Shown: positions 36,076 through 45,703, counted from the first letter of the stretch. The stretch is DNA of 64,000 nucleotides from DATAWK01 sp036267255 (GCA_036267255.1 DATAWK010000032.1:124001-188000); one strand, 5' to 3'. The notes: generated by a model from the letters alone, not told the origin. Made by a program: numbers and translations.

Positions 36076-38352
36076 ATGCATAGTCCAAAAGATTTTGCAG
36101 AACCTCTTACACTGAACTGCAACTACGTATTACGACAGACCTACAAAATTGCCTCCGGCATTGCGATCCTGTTCCTGTTGATCGCGATCCCGATTTTTTC
36201 GCAGGTCATATCTGGCGACCAAAACTATTCCCAGCAGATGTTTTTTGAAAACAGCCTGTCTCCGGGCAACTATTTCTACAGCGAAGGCAAACCTTCCGGT
36301 TCCAGCACGCTGACACTGATAGCCGGTAAACTGCCCATCGAAACAACCACCTTCATCAGCGGCCCGAATGCGCTGAAACTGCAATGGGATTCGATGCCGC
36401 AAGGTGGCTGGGAGGCGACGCTGCACCTGTATGAATGGCGCGATCGATATATTGATTTTCCAGGAAAAAATCTCTACCTGTGGTTCGATGCACCGAAGGG
36501 CATGAGCGCAGAATCTCTGCCCCGGATCGTCTTGCAGGACACGGCGGGTGATTTCACGCAGCCTCTGCCGCTATCGAATTTTTCCCGTGACCTGAAGGAC
36601 GGGCAATGGACACGGATTCGCATTCCTCTCAACGCATTTGCTACGGCTTCGGTTCATCCTTTCCAACCACGCCGCACCAATACGATTGTCTTTGTACAAG
36701 GCATCGCAGACAAAATTTCCCACACGCTCTTAATCGATGACATCCGAATCGAGAATGCCACTTCTCCCGAGCAGCACAAATTACCTACGGTGCAGGGGGT
36801 TCGTGCGGAAGGATACGAACGGCATATCGACATCTCATGGAGGCCCATTCAGGATCCGGATTTTGATCAATATGTAATCTCTCGTTCCATCGGTGGAAAA
36901 CCCTTTCAACCGATCGGCGTGCAAAGACCCGGGGTGAATCGTTATGCGGATTATCTGGGTGACCCGCATATAACGGCCTCGTACAAGGTGTCCGCACGTA
37001 CATCCTCTCTTCAGGAATCCTCCCTGTCTGCCGCCGCTACGGCAAGCACGCATCCCATGACGGACGATGAACTTCTGACTATGGTGCAGAAAGCCTCGTT
37101 CCGCTATTACTGGGAAGGCGCGGAACCACACTCCGGAATGACGCGGGAAGATATGCCCGGTAACGATGACATCGTCGCCACCGGTGCGAGCGGATTCGGC
37201 ATCATGGCGCTAGTCGTCGGAGTAGATCGCGGTTTTATCACTCGTCAACAAGGGATTGATCGTCTTCTGCAGATTACGAGCTTCCTGCAGAGGGCGAACC
37301 GATATCACGGCGCATGGCCGCACTTCATGAGCGGCAGCACAGGACATCGGTTGCCTGTCTTCGGCATGTTCGACAACGGCGCGGATCTGGTGGAGACTTC
37401 CTTTTTGATGGAAGGCTTGTTGACGGCCCGCCAATATTTCAAAGGCGACAGCGCACAGGAAAAAGAACTGTATGCGAGGATCACGGATCTCTGGCAAGGG
37501 GTAGATTGGGAGTGGTTTCGCGCGACACCCAAGCGGCAAGCGCTCTATTGGCATTGGTCTCCAGAGTATTCCTGGTACATTGCCAATCGGCTGACCGGTT
37601 GGAATGAAGTCATGATCACGTATCTGCTCGCCATCGCTTCGCCCACGCATGGAGTACCGGCAAGCCTATATTACACGGGCTGGGCAGGCGAAGGCGTCCA
37701 CAGCCAGTATGTGAATGGCAAGACCTACTATGGAATCAAGCTGGATGTTGGCACTGGGACGGGTGGTCCGCTTTTCTTCACGGACTATTCGTACATGGGA
37801 TTTGATCCTCGCGGAAAGCGCGATAAGTACGCCGACTATTTTGAGAACAATCGCAACCAGGCGTTGATCAATCAGGCCTACTGCATCCAGGATCCCAACC
37901 ATTGGAAGGGTCTGGGCCAAAATAGCTGGGGCATCACTGCGGTCGATGGCCCGCAAGGATATGTGCCCTATGAGGCAACGGCAAATCTGGACGACGGCAC
38001 CATAGCACCGACCGGGGCCATCAGCGCCTATGCCTACACACCGGAGGCTTCATTGCTGGCGCTCAAACATTTTTATCGTGACCTGGGCGCACAGGTATGG
38101 AGCATCTATGGATTCCGGGACGCATTCAACCTGCAGCAAAATTGGTATTCAGGAATTACTATGGGCCTCAACCAGGCGCCCATGGTCGTTATGATCGAAA
38201 ACCATCGCACCGGATTGATATGGAGAAACTTCATGGCCAATCCGGAGATCACTTCCATGCTTCAGCGCATTGGCTTTCAAAACGACAACTCCCAGACAAC
38301 GAATGAGAAAGGCGTCGACGGTTTAGCTATGAGTGCGAAGCCGCACCGATAG
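36076..38352 (+). CDS. GH144/PF10091-type hydrolase, putative beta-1,2-glucanase, multidomain
   Basis: A 758-residue exported protein. A signal/anchor helix (residues 25-43) is followed by a CBM11-like galactose-binding domain (about 50-235; WTRIRIPLNAF, LLIDDIRIE), a fibronectin-III-like domain (about 240-325) and an (alpha/alpha)6 catalytic domain (about 330-745). The catalytic part carries the PF10091 signatures ASGFGIMALVVGVDRGFITR, DNGADLVETSFLMEGLL, FFTDYSYMGFDPRGKRDKYA, TIAPTGAISAYAYTPE, IYGFRDAFN and VVMIENHRTGLIW. These proteins are often labelled glucoamylase, but GH144 members characterised so far act on beta-1,2-glucan. No clear ribosome-binding site is visible. The 3' end overlaps the convergent MFS gene by 30 bp. 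Confidence 0.88.
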   Translation: MHSPKDFAEPLTLNCNYVLRQTYKIASGIAILFLLIAIPIFSQVISGDQNYSQQMFFENSLSPGNYFYSEGKPSGSSTLTLIAGKLPIETTTFISGPNALKLQWDSMPQGGWEATLHLYEWRDRYIDFPGKNLYLWFDAPKGMSAESLPRIVLQDTAGDFTQPLPLSNFSRDLKDGQWTRIRIPLNAFATASVHPFQPRRTNTIVFVQGIADKISHTLLIDDIRIENATSPEQHKLPTVQGVRAEGYERHIDISWRPIQDPDFDQYVISRSIGGKPFQPIGVQRPGVNRYADYLGDPHITASYKVSARTSSLQESSLSAAATASTHPMTDDELLTMVQKASFRYYWEGAEPHSGMTREDMPGNDDIVATGASGFGIMALVVGVDRGFITRQQGIDRLLQITSFLQRANRYHGAWPHFMSGSTGHRLPVFGMFDNGADLVETSFLMEGLLTARQYFKGDSAQEKELYARITDLWQGVDWEWFRATPKRQALYWHWSPEYSWYIANRLTGWNEVMITYLLAIASPTHGVPASLYYTGWAGEGVHSQYVNGKTYYGIKLDVGTGTGGPLFFTDYSYMGFDPRGKRDKYADYFENNRNQALINQAYCIQDPNHWKGLGQNSWGITAVDGPQGYVPYEATANLDDGTIAPTGAISAYAYTPEASLLALKHFYRDLGAQVWSIYGFRDAFNLQQNWYSGITMGLNQAPMVVMIENHRTGLIWRNFMANPEITSMLQRIGFQNDNSQTTNEKGVDGLAMSAKPHR

Positions 38353-39480
38353 AACATAATTCAGGCTTAGCAGGAGCATAAGGAATGCGGCGAGTAATGG
38401 CACACTCAAACCCCATTGCAGCGAATGACGATAGGTTGAAACAATTCCCGTGATCCACGGTAGAACAGCACCACCCGTACCACAGATGGCAAATACCAGG
38501 CCCACGCTGCGGGACCGATCTGCATGGGAAAGGAAAAAAGAAAGGCTGAGTGGGAAAACCGGGGCAAGCGTCAAACCCGCCAGGCTGCCGGCGATGGCAA
38601 CGCCGAGAAAGGATTGCGCTGTAAGGAGAAGACATATCGCCGCGACAGAAAGTCCAACAGCAGCGGGCTGCAGTACGGTTTCCGGAATTTTTTTGAGTAA
38701 CAACGGAGAAATGCCACGCCCGACAAGCAAGGCTAGCCAGAAAAATGAACTGGCTGAAATTGCGAAAGCTCCAACAACCGACGCATGGGGCAGGCGACTA
38801 GCCAAAGTACTCAGCCAGCCACCTAATGTAGTTTCTACCCCAACATAAAGAAATAGTAGTACCGCGAAATAAATGATGAAGAACTTTAAAGACGCCGGTC
38901 TCGTATCCCTTTGTGACACTTCCTCCGTAACAATTTGTAGATAGCTTTTCGAATAGATACCAATCAAAATGGCGAGACCAACATACAAAATCGATAGCAG
39001 GCTAAGAAACCTATTCAATACATGGCCTACAACAAACGTGGCCGCCAAGAGCGGGCAAATCGTCGCGCCCAGGCTCCAGGAAAAATTCAGCCAGGAAAGC
39101 GCCTCGCTTCTCTTATCCCCGGCAACACGGCTCACCGTTAGATTGATGCCGGTCAAGACCAGGCCGACGCCCAGTCCATATGCGAACGTTATAGGTACCG
39201 CGCTATGGACGGAAGCAAACACCAGCAGGACAAGCCCGGAGGCAGCGAGGATGAAACCCGTGATCGCGCTTCGCACGGGATGGATTCCGGCAAGTAACCC
39301 GCCTAAGGCAGAGCCAAGAAACTGGGCCGTAAAGAGAGACCCCGCATGGGCATCGCTCATGCTCCATCGGTGGGAAAGTGCCGGCAGAATCGGCCCAAGA
39401 ATGGTTGTTCCAATACCAATAAAAACAAATGCTATGTTCAGTAAGAGCAGGCCTGATTTTTTACTAAGACCATAAGTCAT
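38323..39480 (-). CDS. MFS transporter, sugar:H+ symporter type
   Basis: A 385-residue major facilitator protein with 12 predicted membrane helices. The first helices read LLLLNIAFVFIGIGTTILGP followed by HAGSLFTAQFLGSALGG, and the loop pattern (SRVAGDKRSEALSWLNFSWSLGA) resembles the FHS/GlcP-FucP branch that imports hexoses with protons. It is inner-membrane and likely takes up mono- or disaccharides released in the periplasm by the neighbouring hydrolases. It is divergent from the LacI gene with 81 bp between the starts, which contain a palindrome. The stop lies inside the 3' end of the GH144-type gene. No good ribosome-binding site is visible at the ATG. Confidence 0.85.
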   Translation of the reverse strand: MTYGLSKKSGLLLLNIAFVFIGIGTTILGPILPALSHRWSMSDAHAGSLFTAQFLGSALGGLLAGIHPVRSAITGFILAASGLVLLVFASVHSAVPITFAYGLGVGLVLTGINLTVSRVAGDKRSEALSWLNFSWSLGATICPLLAATFVVGHVLNRFLSLLSILYVGLAILIGIYSKSYLQIVTEEVSQRDTRPASLKFFIIYFAVLLFLYVGVETTLGGWLSTLASRLPHASVVGAFAISASSFFWLALLVGRGISPLLLKKIPETVLQPAAVGLSVAAICLLLTAQSFLGVAIAGSLAGLTLAPVFPLSLSFFLSHADRSRSVGLVFAICGTGGAVLPWITGIVSTYRHSLQWGLSVPLLAAFLMLLLSLNYVLSVRLRTHS

Positions 39481-39525
39481 ATTTTTTGGCCGAACACAAT
39501 GTTTCTCTTGCAGATTTTGTAATAC

Positions 39526-39545
39526 GCAGGTTACGCACTACCTGC
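39526..39545. promoter_or_regulatory. Palindrome before the LacI gene, candidate auto-operator
   Basis: GCAGGT at 39526-39531 and ACCTGC at 39540-39545 form 6-bp arms with an 8-nt spacer, a LacI-like geometry. It sits in the 81-bp gap between the divergent MFS and LacI genes, 16 bp before the predicted LacI start. Function is inferred from position. Confidence 0.45.
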
Positions 39546-39561
39546 TTATAGATTTTCAGGA

Positions 39562-40641
39562 TTGGAAGATGCCTTGTCTAAGGTAACCCTAGAACGAAAG
39601 TTACCACAATTCGAGCAAGCTCTCCGCGCGGGTCAGTCTTCTGTAAGCCTGAAAGAGCTGGCGGCCTACCTTGGCCTGTCGCAAACAACCGTGTCGAGGG
39701 TGATCAATCGTACTCCCGCTGCCAATCGCATTCCAGAATCAACACAGCAGCGCGTTTTCGAAGCAGCAGCCCAATTGAAATACAAGGCAAATATCTTTGC
39801 GCGCAGCTTGCGCAACAAAAAGAGCTTTACCGTCGGAGTCATGGTTCCGGAAATAAGCGAGGGCTATTCCACGATGGTGTTGAGTGGAATAGAAGATACA
39901 TTGTTACAGGATGGATTTTTTTATTTTGTTGTCAGCCATCGTCATCGTCCCGACCTACTTGCAGGCTATCCGCAACTACTGCTTTCGCGGGCCGTGGAAG
40001 GGATGATCGCAATCGACACGCAGATTCAGGAACAGCTTCCAGTGCCGGTCATCGCAATATCCGGGCACAGACATCACGAAGGCGTTATCAATATCCAGGT
40101 CGACCATACAAAGGCTGTTCGCATGGCGCTCGAGCACTTGTATAAGCTGGGGCATCGAAAAATCGCCTACATTAAAGGGCAGGTCTTCAGTTCGGATACG
40201 AAGCTTCGATGGAAAGCGATCTGCGATGTATCTTCTCTTTTGAATATTCCGGTTGACCCACAACTGACGGTCCAGTTAGAAGATCCTTCGCCGGGCCCCG
40301 AACCCGGTCATGCCGCGACGCGCAAATTGTTAGATAGAGGCAAGAAATTTACTGCTATCTTTGCTTTTAACGATCTTTCCGCTATTGGCGCTATTACAGC
40401 TCTTCGTGAAACGGGGCATAAGGTTCCCCAGGATGTGTCCGTCGTCGGGTTCGATGATATTTTGAGTGCGTCGACAAACAATCCCGGCTTAACGACGGTT
40501 CATCAGCCACTTCGTGAAATGGGAGAAATTGCCGCCGTCACGTTATTGCGTATGATCCGGGGAGAAGCCCCTACAAAAAAGTTAATCCGGGTGTTGCCTA
40601 CTTTTGCTATACGCCAATCGACGAGCCATGCCAGGAAATAG
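39562..40641 (+). CDS. LacI family transcriptional regulator
   Basis: A 359-residue repressor. The helix-turn-helix is at about 28-75 (VSLKELAAYLGLSQTTVSRVINRT followed by a hinge helix KYKANIFARSLRNKK). The periplasmic-binding-like core follows (TVGVMVPEISEGYSTMVLSG; HRKIAYIKG; AIFAFNDLSAIGAITALRETG; VSVVGFDDI; LTTVHQP). Such proteins bind sugars and release operators. The start is non-ATG: TTG at 39562, or TTG at 39574, which has GGAAG 5 nt upstream; the difference is four residues. An unusually long segment of about 27 residues precedes the HTH. It probably controls the surrounding TonB/GH144/MFS genes. Confidence 0.9.
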   Translation: MEDALSKVTLERKLPQFEQALRAGQSSVSLKELAAYLGLSQTTVSRVINRTPAANRIPESTQQRVFEAAAQLKYKANIFARSLRNKKSFTVGVMVPEISEGYSTMVLSGIEDTLLQDGFFYFVVSHRHRPDLLAGYPQLLLSRAVEGMIAIDTQIQEQLPVPVIAISGHRHHEGVINIQVDHTKAVRMALEHLYKLGHRKIAYIKGQVFSSDTKLRWKAICDVSSLLNIPVDPQLTVQLEDPSPGPEPGHAATRKLLDRGKKFTAIFAFNDLSAIGAITALRETGHKVPQDVSVVGFDDILSASTNNPGLTTVHQPLREMGEIAAVTLLRMIRGEAPTKKLIRVLPTFAIRQSTSHARK

Positions 40642-40709
40642 GTTTTGTCCAGAAATATTGCCGATTTTTTTGTAACCGCACTACTACACCGATGCAGGAG
40701 GATGGAGTC

Positions 40710-42062
40710 ATGAAGGATGGAATTTCACGCCGCGAGTTTTTGCAAACAAGTGCCACTGCCGCTACCGGTCTGCTTGCCTCCAAAACCATTGTGCTGGAGG
40801 CGCAGCAAACTGCAAGTGCGTCAAAACCTGTTTCGGACAGCGACGGTATTCGCTTTGGGATGATCGGTATCGGCATGCAAGGCTCGGGTCTGCTGGCAAA
40901 TGCCATCACGCTTCCCGGCGTGAAATGCGTAGGAGCAGCGGATCTATATGATGGCCGTCACACGCTCGCCAAAGAAATAACAGGCAATCCCAACCTTCCT
41001 GTCAGCCGTAACTACCAGGAGTTACTCCATCGACAGGACATTGACTGCATCGTTGCAGCGGTTCCAGACCACTGGCATAGGCGGGTTGTAGTTGATGCCT
41101 GCAACGCAGGAAAAGATATTTATTGCGAGAAGCCGATGTCGCACACCGTTGCAGATGGTTTCGCAATGGTGGAGGCGGCACAAAAGAACACCCGCATCGT
41201 GCAGATTGGATCGCAGCGTGTCAGTTCTGCACTCTGTGCCAAGGCCAAGGAACTTTACGGGCAAGACGCCATTGGGAAAGTAGAAATGGTTGAACTCACG
41301 CTGGGTAGGAATGATCCTACGGGAGCGTGGGTGTACCCGCCGCCTTTCGACCTTTCTCCGGCAACGCTGGATTGGAATACCTGGTTGAACACAGCTCCAA
41401 AGATTCCTCTTAACCCATACCGGTTTGCGCGTTGGAGATGCTGGAAGGAGTACGGAACCGGAGTTGCCGGCGATCTTATGGTGCACCTTCTGAGCGGAAT
41501 GCAATTTACTTTAGGTTGGAATGAACCGCCAAGATCTGCGTCCGCTATGGGTGGAATCTTCCGCTGGAATGATGGCCGTAACATGCCGGATTTACAAACA
41601 GTTTTGTTTGACTATCACGGAACGCCTGTGTACGTGCGCCTGGGACTAGGTACGGAGACGCCGGAGACAGCCAGTTATATGGGCCCTAAGGGCGTTCTTA
41701 AAACAACAGAATTTGGTATTCACTATTCACCCCAGAGAGGGATCGATACATCGCCCAGTTACTATTCGGCGTCATTTCCAGAAAAGATGCGCGAAGAATA
41801 TGTTGAAGAATGGTACAAACAACATCCCGTGAAACTGGGCCATGAATTTATTGACGCGGACGTTGTGTATCAAGGGCCGGATTGGGATGATGTCAAACCG
41901 CACCTGGCAAATTTCTTCAGCGCAGTAAAGACACGCAATCCGGTCGTTGAGGACGCAGTGTTTGGGAACCATGCGGCGATTGCATGCCACATGGCAAACG
42001 AATCCTACTTTCAGAAACGCCAGGTTTTCTGGGATGAAGCATCGCAAACCATCAGGACTTAG
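40710..42062 (+). CDS. Gfo/Idh/MocA family oxidoreductase, Tat-exported
   Basis: A 450-residue NAD(P)-dependent oxidoreductase of sugars or sugar derivatives. GGAGG lies 8 nt before the ATG at 40710. The N-terminus has a twin-arginine signal (SRREFLQTSATAATGLLAS), so the folded protein with bound cofactor is sent to the periplasm. The Rossmann part shows RFGMIGIGMQGSG near residue 48 and the family motif CEKPMSH near residue 143. The C-terminal alpha/beta domain is of the usual length. It lies 68 bp after the LacI gene in the same direction, and a strong terminator follows. Tat-exported members with a tightly bound cofactor often do sugar oxidation or epimerisation-type chemistry; the substrate is unknown. 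Confidence 0.88.
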   Translation: MKDGISRREFLQTSATAATGLLASKTIVLEAQQTASASKPVSDSDGIRFGMIGIGMQGSGLLANAITLPGVKCVGAADLYDGRHTLAKEITGNPNLPVSRNYQELLHRQDIDCIVAAVPDHWHRRVVVDACNAGKDIYCEKPMSHTVADGFAMVEAAQKNTRIVQIGSQRVSSALCAKAKELYGQDAIGKVEMVELTLGRNDPTGAWVYPPPFDLSPATLDWNTWLNTAPKIPLNPYRFARWRCWKEYGTGVAGDLMVHLLSGMQFTLGWNEPPRSASAMGGIFRWNDGRNMPDLQTVLFDYHGTPVYVRLGLGTETPETASYMGPKGVLKTTEFGIHYSPQRGIDTSPSYYSASFPEKMREEYVEEWYKQHPVKLGHEFIDADVVYQGPDWDDVKPHLANFFSAVKTRNPVVEDAVFGNHAAIACHMANESYFQKRQVFWDEASQTIRT

Positions 42063-42129
42063 CCATTTGGTACGCGATAAATTTGAAGACGTGGAAAATC
42101 TATCGGGATAACCGTGTCGTTGCTTCGTG

Positions 42130-42180
42130 ACAGCTACGGAACATTGCAGAAGGTGCGAATGTTCCGTAGCTGTCTTTTCT
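42130..42180 (+). terminator. Strong intrinsic terminator
   Basis: A perfect 16-bp stem (ACAGCTACGGAACATT at 42130-42145 with its complement at 42158-42173) and a 12-nt loop are followed by CTTTTCTTTG. It ends the LacI-oxidoreductase unit. Confidence 0.9.
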
Positions 42181-42214
42181 TTGATGGTATGGGCTGCGAA
42201 GGTGTGGATGGCAT

Positions 42215-43966
42215 TCAATGCTTCAGATCAAATGCAGCATTTACCAGCCCGATGTGAGAAAAAGCCTGAGGAAAATTGCCGAGCATTCGCTTTTTCTGCG
42301 GGTCATATTCTTCCGCCAGCAATCCCACGTCATTGCGTAAAGTCAGTAACTTTTCAAACAAAGATTCCGCGTCTTCTGCGCGGCCCAATCTCGCATAATT
42401 TTGCACCAGCCAGAAGCTGCACGCCAGAAAGGTTCCCTCTTTGGGCAACGCGGCGCCCGTCTTGTACCGCTGCAACAGCCCTCCAAAGAGAAGATGCTTT
42501 TCGACAGCTCGAACCGTGCAGCTGATACGCGGATCGGACTCCGGAAGGAATCCTACAAGGGAGAGTCGCAGGGTGGAGGCGTCGAGCCTGCGCGAACCAT
42601 AGGACTGCACGAAACTACCGAGTTGCCTGTTGAATCCATTCCTGCAAACATCCTTGTGAATTTCATCCCTCAGCTTGCGCCATCGCCGGATCGGGCCGCG
42701 CATACCGTGGGCCTCTATGCTTCGCACGGCGCGATCCATCGTTACCCAGGCCATTGCTCGCGAATATGTGTAGACATGCTTTTTTCCTCGCTTCTCCCAC
42801 ATGCCGGAACCGGGCTGTTTCCAGATCTTTGCCAGATGCGTGGTAATTGCCTCCTGCAATTGAAGGTCGCCCTTCGTGGTTGGGAGCCCTTCTTTTCTTG
42901 CATGAAACAGCACATCGGCCAACTCGCCAAAAATGTCCATCTGCAATTGCTTCGCCGCCGCATTGCCAATGCGCACAGGAGCAGAACGTTGATAGCCGGG
43001 GAGCCATTCGATCACGCGTTCCTCAAGCTGCCGTTCGCCACCGATGCCGTACATGATTTGAATCTTGTCTGGATCTCCGGCAATTGCGCGCAACAGCCAT
43101 TGATGCCATGCTGCGGCCTCCTCTCTATAGCCGGCTTGTGTCAGGGCCTGAATGGTCAAGGTCGCATCGCGAAGCCAGCAATAGCGATAATCCCAGTTCA
43201 GCGAGCCTCCCAATCTTTCCGGCAAAGAAGTTGTTGGAGCCGCTACGATGCCGCCGCTGGGCCGATAGGTCATGGCTTTTAACGTAATCAACGACCGTTC
43301 GACGGCCTCTTTATACGGTCCGGTGTATTGGTTTTTGCGCGCCCATGCAATCCAAAATCTTTCCGTTTCTTTGAGAGCACGCACAGGATCGATCGCTTTT
43401 GGGGTTCTTTCAAAGGATTTCCCATACGTCAGGACAAAAAATATGTTGTCTCCCCGATTCACTAAAAACTTTGCGTAGCCATCCCCATTTTTCCATTCGA
43501 CAGGAATCTGACTTCGCAATGCAGCCATACCGGGGCCAGCCGCAATGCTGTAACTGTTCTTGCCGAGCAGCTCAACCCACGGCTGAACGTTGCCATAATC
43601 GAAACGCAAGGACAAATGCATGCCCATGCGTACCTTCCCCTTGACGCCACATACCATGCGCACAATATCGGAGTGCGTCCCACGCGGCGGCATAAAGTCC
43701 GTCACCGTGACAACGCCGCTATGGGTCGCGAATGTCGTTTCCAGAATGAGAGTGTGCTCTCGATATTGTCGCGTGATGCGGCGCGGTTCCGCTTCCGGTG
43801 CGATCTGCCATCGGCCATTTTCTGTGCTGCCCAGCAAGGAGGCGAAGCATGCAGGAGAGGAAAAATCCGGCCAGCAAAGCCAGTCGATCGATCCATTCCT
43901 GCCGACCAGGGCTGCAGTCTCGCAATCGCCAATCAAGGCGTAATCCTCAATCACAAGCGACTTCAT
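42215..43966 (-). CDS. GH15 family glycoside hydrolase (trehalase/glucoamylase-like)
   Basis: A 583-residue cytoplasmic enzyme without signal peptide. It starts with the typical LVIEDYALIGDCETAALVGRNGSIDWLCWP of the bacterial GH15 group that includes mycobacterial-type trehalases. The N-terminal beta-sandwich spans about 1-230; the (alpha/alpha)6 catalytic barrel follows with LNWDYRYCWLRDATLT. The general acid is probably the Glu in GMWEKRG and the general base the Glu in GLLAEEYDP. Activity on trehalose or maltooligosaccharides is likely but not decidable. It is transcribed alone, and the ribosome-binding site is weak. Confidence 0.9.
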   Translation of the reverse strand: MKSLVIEDYALIGDCETAALVGRNGSIDWLCWPDFSSPACFASLLGSTENGRWQIAPEAEPRRITRQYREHTLILETTFATHSGVVTVTDFMPPRGTHSDIVRMVCGVKGKVRMGMHLSLRFDYGNVQPWVELLGKNSYSIAAGPGMAALRSQIPVEWKNGDGYAKFLVNRGDNIFFVLTYGKSFERTPKAIDPVRALKETERFWIAWARKNQYTGPYKEAVERSLITLKAMTYRPSGGIVAAPTTSLPERLGGSLNWDYRYCWLRDATLTIQALTQAGYREEAAAWHQWLLRAIAGDPDKIQIMYGIGGERQLEERVIEWLPGYQRSAPVRIGNAAAKQLQMDIFGELADVLFHARKEGLPTTKGDLQLQEAITTHLAKIWKQPGSGMWEKRGKKHVYTYSRAMAWVTMDRAVRSIEAHGMRGPIRRWRKLRDEIHKDVCRNGFNRQLGSFVQSYGSRRLDASTLRLSLVGFLPESDPRISCTVRAVEKHLLFGGLLQRYKTGAALPKEGTFLACSFWLVQNYARLGRAEDAESLFEKLLTLRNDVGLLAEEYDPQKKRMLGNFPQAFSHIGLVNAAFDLKH

Positions 43967-44162
43967 GGAGTACGCCCTGGAACCAGGCCGAAATTATAAC
44001 GTCCGGACTCGACGTTGCTTCGCATGCGGATCTTCACAAGTTGGAGAACCTTCTGCCGGCAAAGTATAAAAGAGAACTCACTGGATGGTATGGATTCCAG
44101 ACAGAGTCGTCAGGTTGCATGGAGTTTATACGCGAACGTGGCAGCGTTCTTCGGCTGCTATA

Positions 44163-45152
44163 TTATTTTTCGCGAGCCACAACGAAGTCGGGCACCCATA
44201 GAAGGGCGCGTTTGTATTCGGATTCCGGCAATGCGGCGACGGCGGCACGGGCCGTTTCTGCATGGGCGTACGCCGCTTGCATCGCGTACTCCACCGAACC
44301 GTTGCGATGCAGAATTTCCAGCACGCGCTCATGACTGACGCGGCGGAAAGACCGGTCTTCCAGCACGGCATGGATCGCAGCCTTGTCTTCTGCGGTTCCG
44401 TTTTCCAGGGCATGCACGACTGCCAATGTTGCTTTGCCTTCGCGCAAATCGCTGGCCGTGGGTTTGCCCAGCACCTCTTCGGTCGCCGTCAGGTCCAACA
44501 CATCATCCACCACCTGGAACGCCAGACCCAGACTGCGGCCATATTCGCCCAGTTGCTCTTCCATTTCCCGAGTGGCGCCGGCGAGAACGCAACCCAGCTG
44601 CATCGACACACGAAAAAGGCAAGCTGTCTTGCGATAGATCAACTCGTAGTATTCCTGCTCCTGAATGGCGCGCCCCAGCAGTTCCATCTGCAGCAACTCG
44701 CCTTCCACCATCTGCTGCGTCAGGCTGATCAACAAATCGAGAATACGAAAGTTTCGCTCCTCCAGCGCCATGCGAAACGCCTGCATGTAGAGCCAGTCGC
44801 CTGTCAGCACACACCTGGAGTTGCCCCATTTTTTATTCGGAGAAGGGCGCCCGCGGCGCGTGTCCGCCTCATCAATAATGTCGTCGTGCACCAGCGTTGC
44901 GGTGTGCACCATTTCGACGACCGCGCCCAGATGCACCGCGCTGGCCCCTTGATAACCCAGGGCTTTCGCAGTCAGCAACAAGAGCGACGGACGAATCCGC
45001 TTGCCTCCGCCTTCGCGCAGGTACTCGGCAATCTCCATGATTGCCGAAACATCGGAGATGCACACCTGCTTGAACTCCCGCTCAATGGCGAGCAGATCGT
45101 CGCGGATGAGATCGAAGACCTCTTTTGCCGTGGCTATAGCGAGTGTGCTCAA
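44163..45152 (-). CDS. ispB: Trans-polyprenyl diphosphate synthase
   Basis: A 329-residue prenyltransferase extending allylic diphosphates with isopentenyl diphosphate, for the quinone side chain. The first aspartate-rich motif is DDIID (90-94) with the RRGRPS that follows; the second is VVDDVLD (214-220). The GGGKRIRP segment near 48-55 binds IPP. The start is a TTG at 45152, preceded by GGAG at 6 nt; no ATG fits. The chain-length-setting residues before DDIID are small/threonine, consistent with long products, but ispB versus another long-chain synthase cannot be resolved. It is last of a same-strand cluster with yajQ, tatD and metG. Confidence 0.92.
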   Translation of the reverse strand: MSTLAIATAKEVFDLIRDDLLAIEREFKQVCISDVSAIMEIAEYLREGGGKRIRPSLLLLTAKALGYQGASAVHLGAVVEMVHTATLVHDDIIDEADTRRGRPSPNKKWGNSRCVLTGDWLYMQAFRMALEERNFRILDLLISLTQQMVEGELLQMELLGRAIQEQEYYELIYRKTACLFRVSMQLGCVLAGATREMEEQLGEYGRSLGLAFQVVDDVLDLTATEEVLGKPTASDLREGKATLAVVHALENGTAEDKAAIHAVLEDRSFRRVSHERVLEILHRNGSVEYAMQAAYAHAETARAAVAALPESEYKRALLWVPDFVVAREK

Positions 45153-45202
45153 AATGGCTCCGCGGTTCCTACCCTGTTCTATACCGTACCGTAATGCAAC
45201 GC

Positions 45203-45703
45203 TCAGTTCGAGCGATAATTTGTAAATTGCATATCGATGCCAAAATCATGCTTTTTCAGCATCGCAATCACTTCCTGCAGGGCGTCCCGGTCTTTGCCGC
45301 TCACCCGCACCGTATCCCCCTGGATGGATGCCTGCACCTTGATCTTGGAATCCTTGATCATTCGCGAGATTTCCTTCGCTTTCTCCGTCGTGATTCCCTG
45401 CTGCAAGCTCACCTTCTGCCGCACGCTGGAATTGGCGGCAGGCTCAATTTTGCCGTAGGTCAGGGCCTTCAGCGATACGCCCCGCTTGGCTAATTTTTGC
45501 TGCAAAATCTCGGTCACCGCTTTCAGCTTGTATTCATCCGCGGAGGCGAGCTGCAGCGTATCCTCCCCTTCCAATTTCACTTCAGAATGGGAATCTTTCA
45601 GGTCAAAACGCGCTCGAATCTCTTTTATCGCCTGATCGATGGCGTTTTTGACTTCCTGAATATCAACCTTGCTGGCGATATCGAATGAATTGTCTGCTGC
45701 CAT
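45203..45703 (-). CDS. yajQ: YajQ family nucleotide-binding protein
   Basis: A 166-residue UPF0234/YajQ protein. The start MAADNSFDIASKVDIQEVKNA is the family N-terminus and is preceded by GAGGTG. Two ferredoxin-like repeats are present, with the conserved DLK and IKDSKIKVQASIQGDTVRV segments, and KHDFGIDMQFTNYR at the end. Members bind cyclic di-GMP or tRNA-like ligands; in Xanthomonas a homologue is a c-di-GMP effector. It lies between tatD and the polyprenyl synthase gene with 50-bp gaps. A diguanylate cyclase encoded at 60.8-62.1 kb could supply the ligand, but that link is speculative. Confidence 0.94.
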   Translation of the reverse strand: MAADNSFDIASKVDIQEVKNAIDQAIKEIRARFDLKDSHSEVKLEGEDTLQLASADEYKLKAVTEILQQKLAKRGVSLKALTYGKIEPAANSSVRQKVSLQQGITTEKAKEISRMIKDSKIKVQASIQGDTVRVSGKDRDALQEVIAMLKKHDFGIDMQFTNYRSN

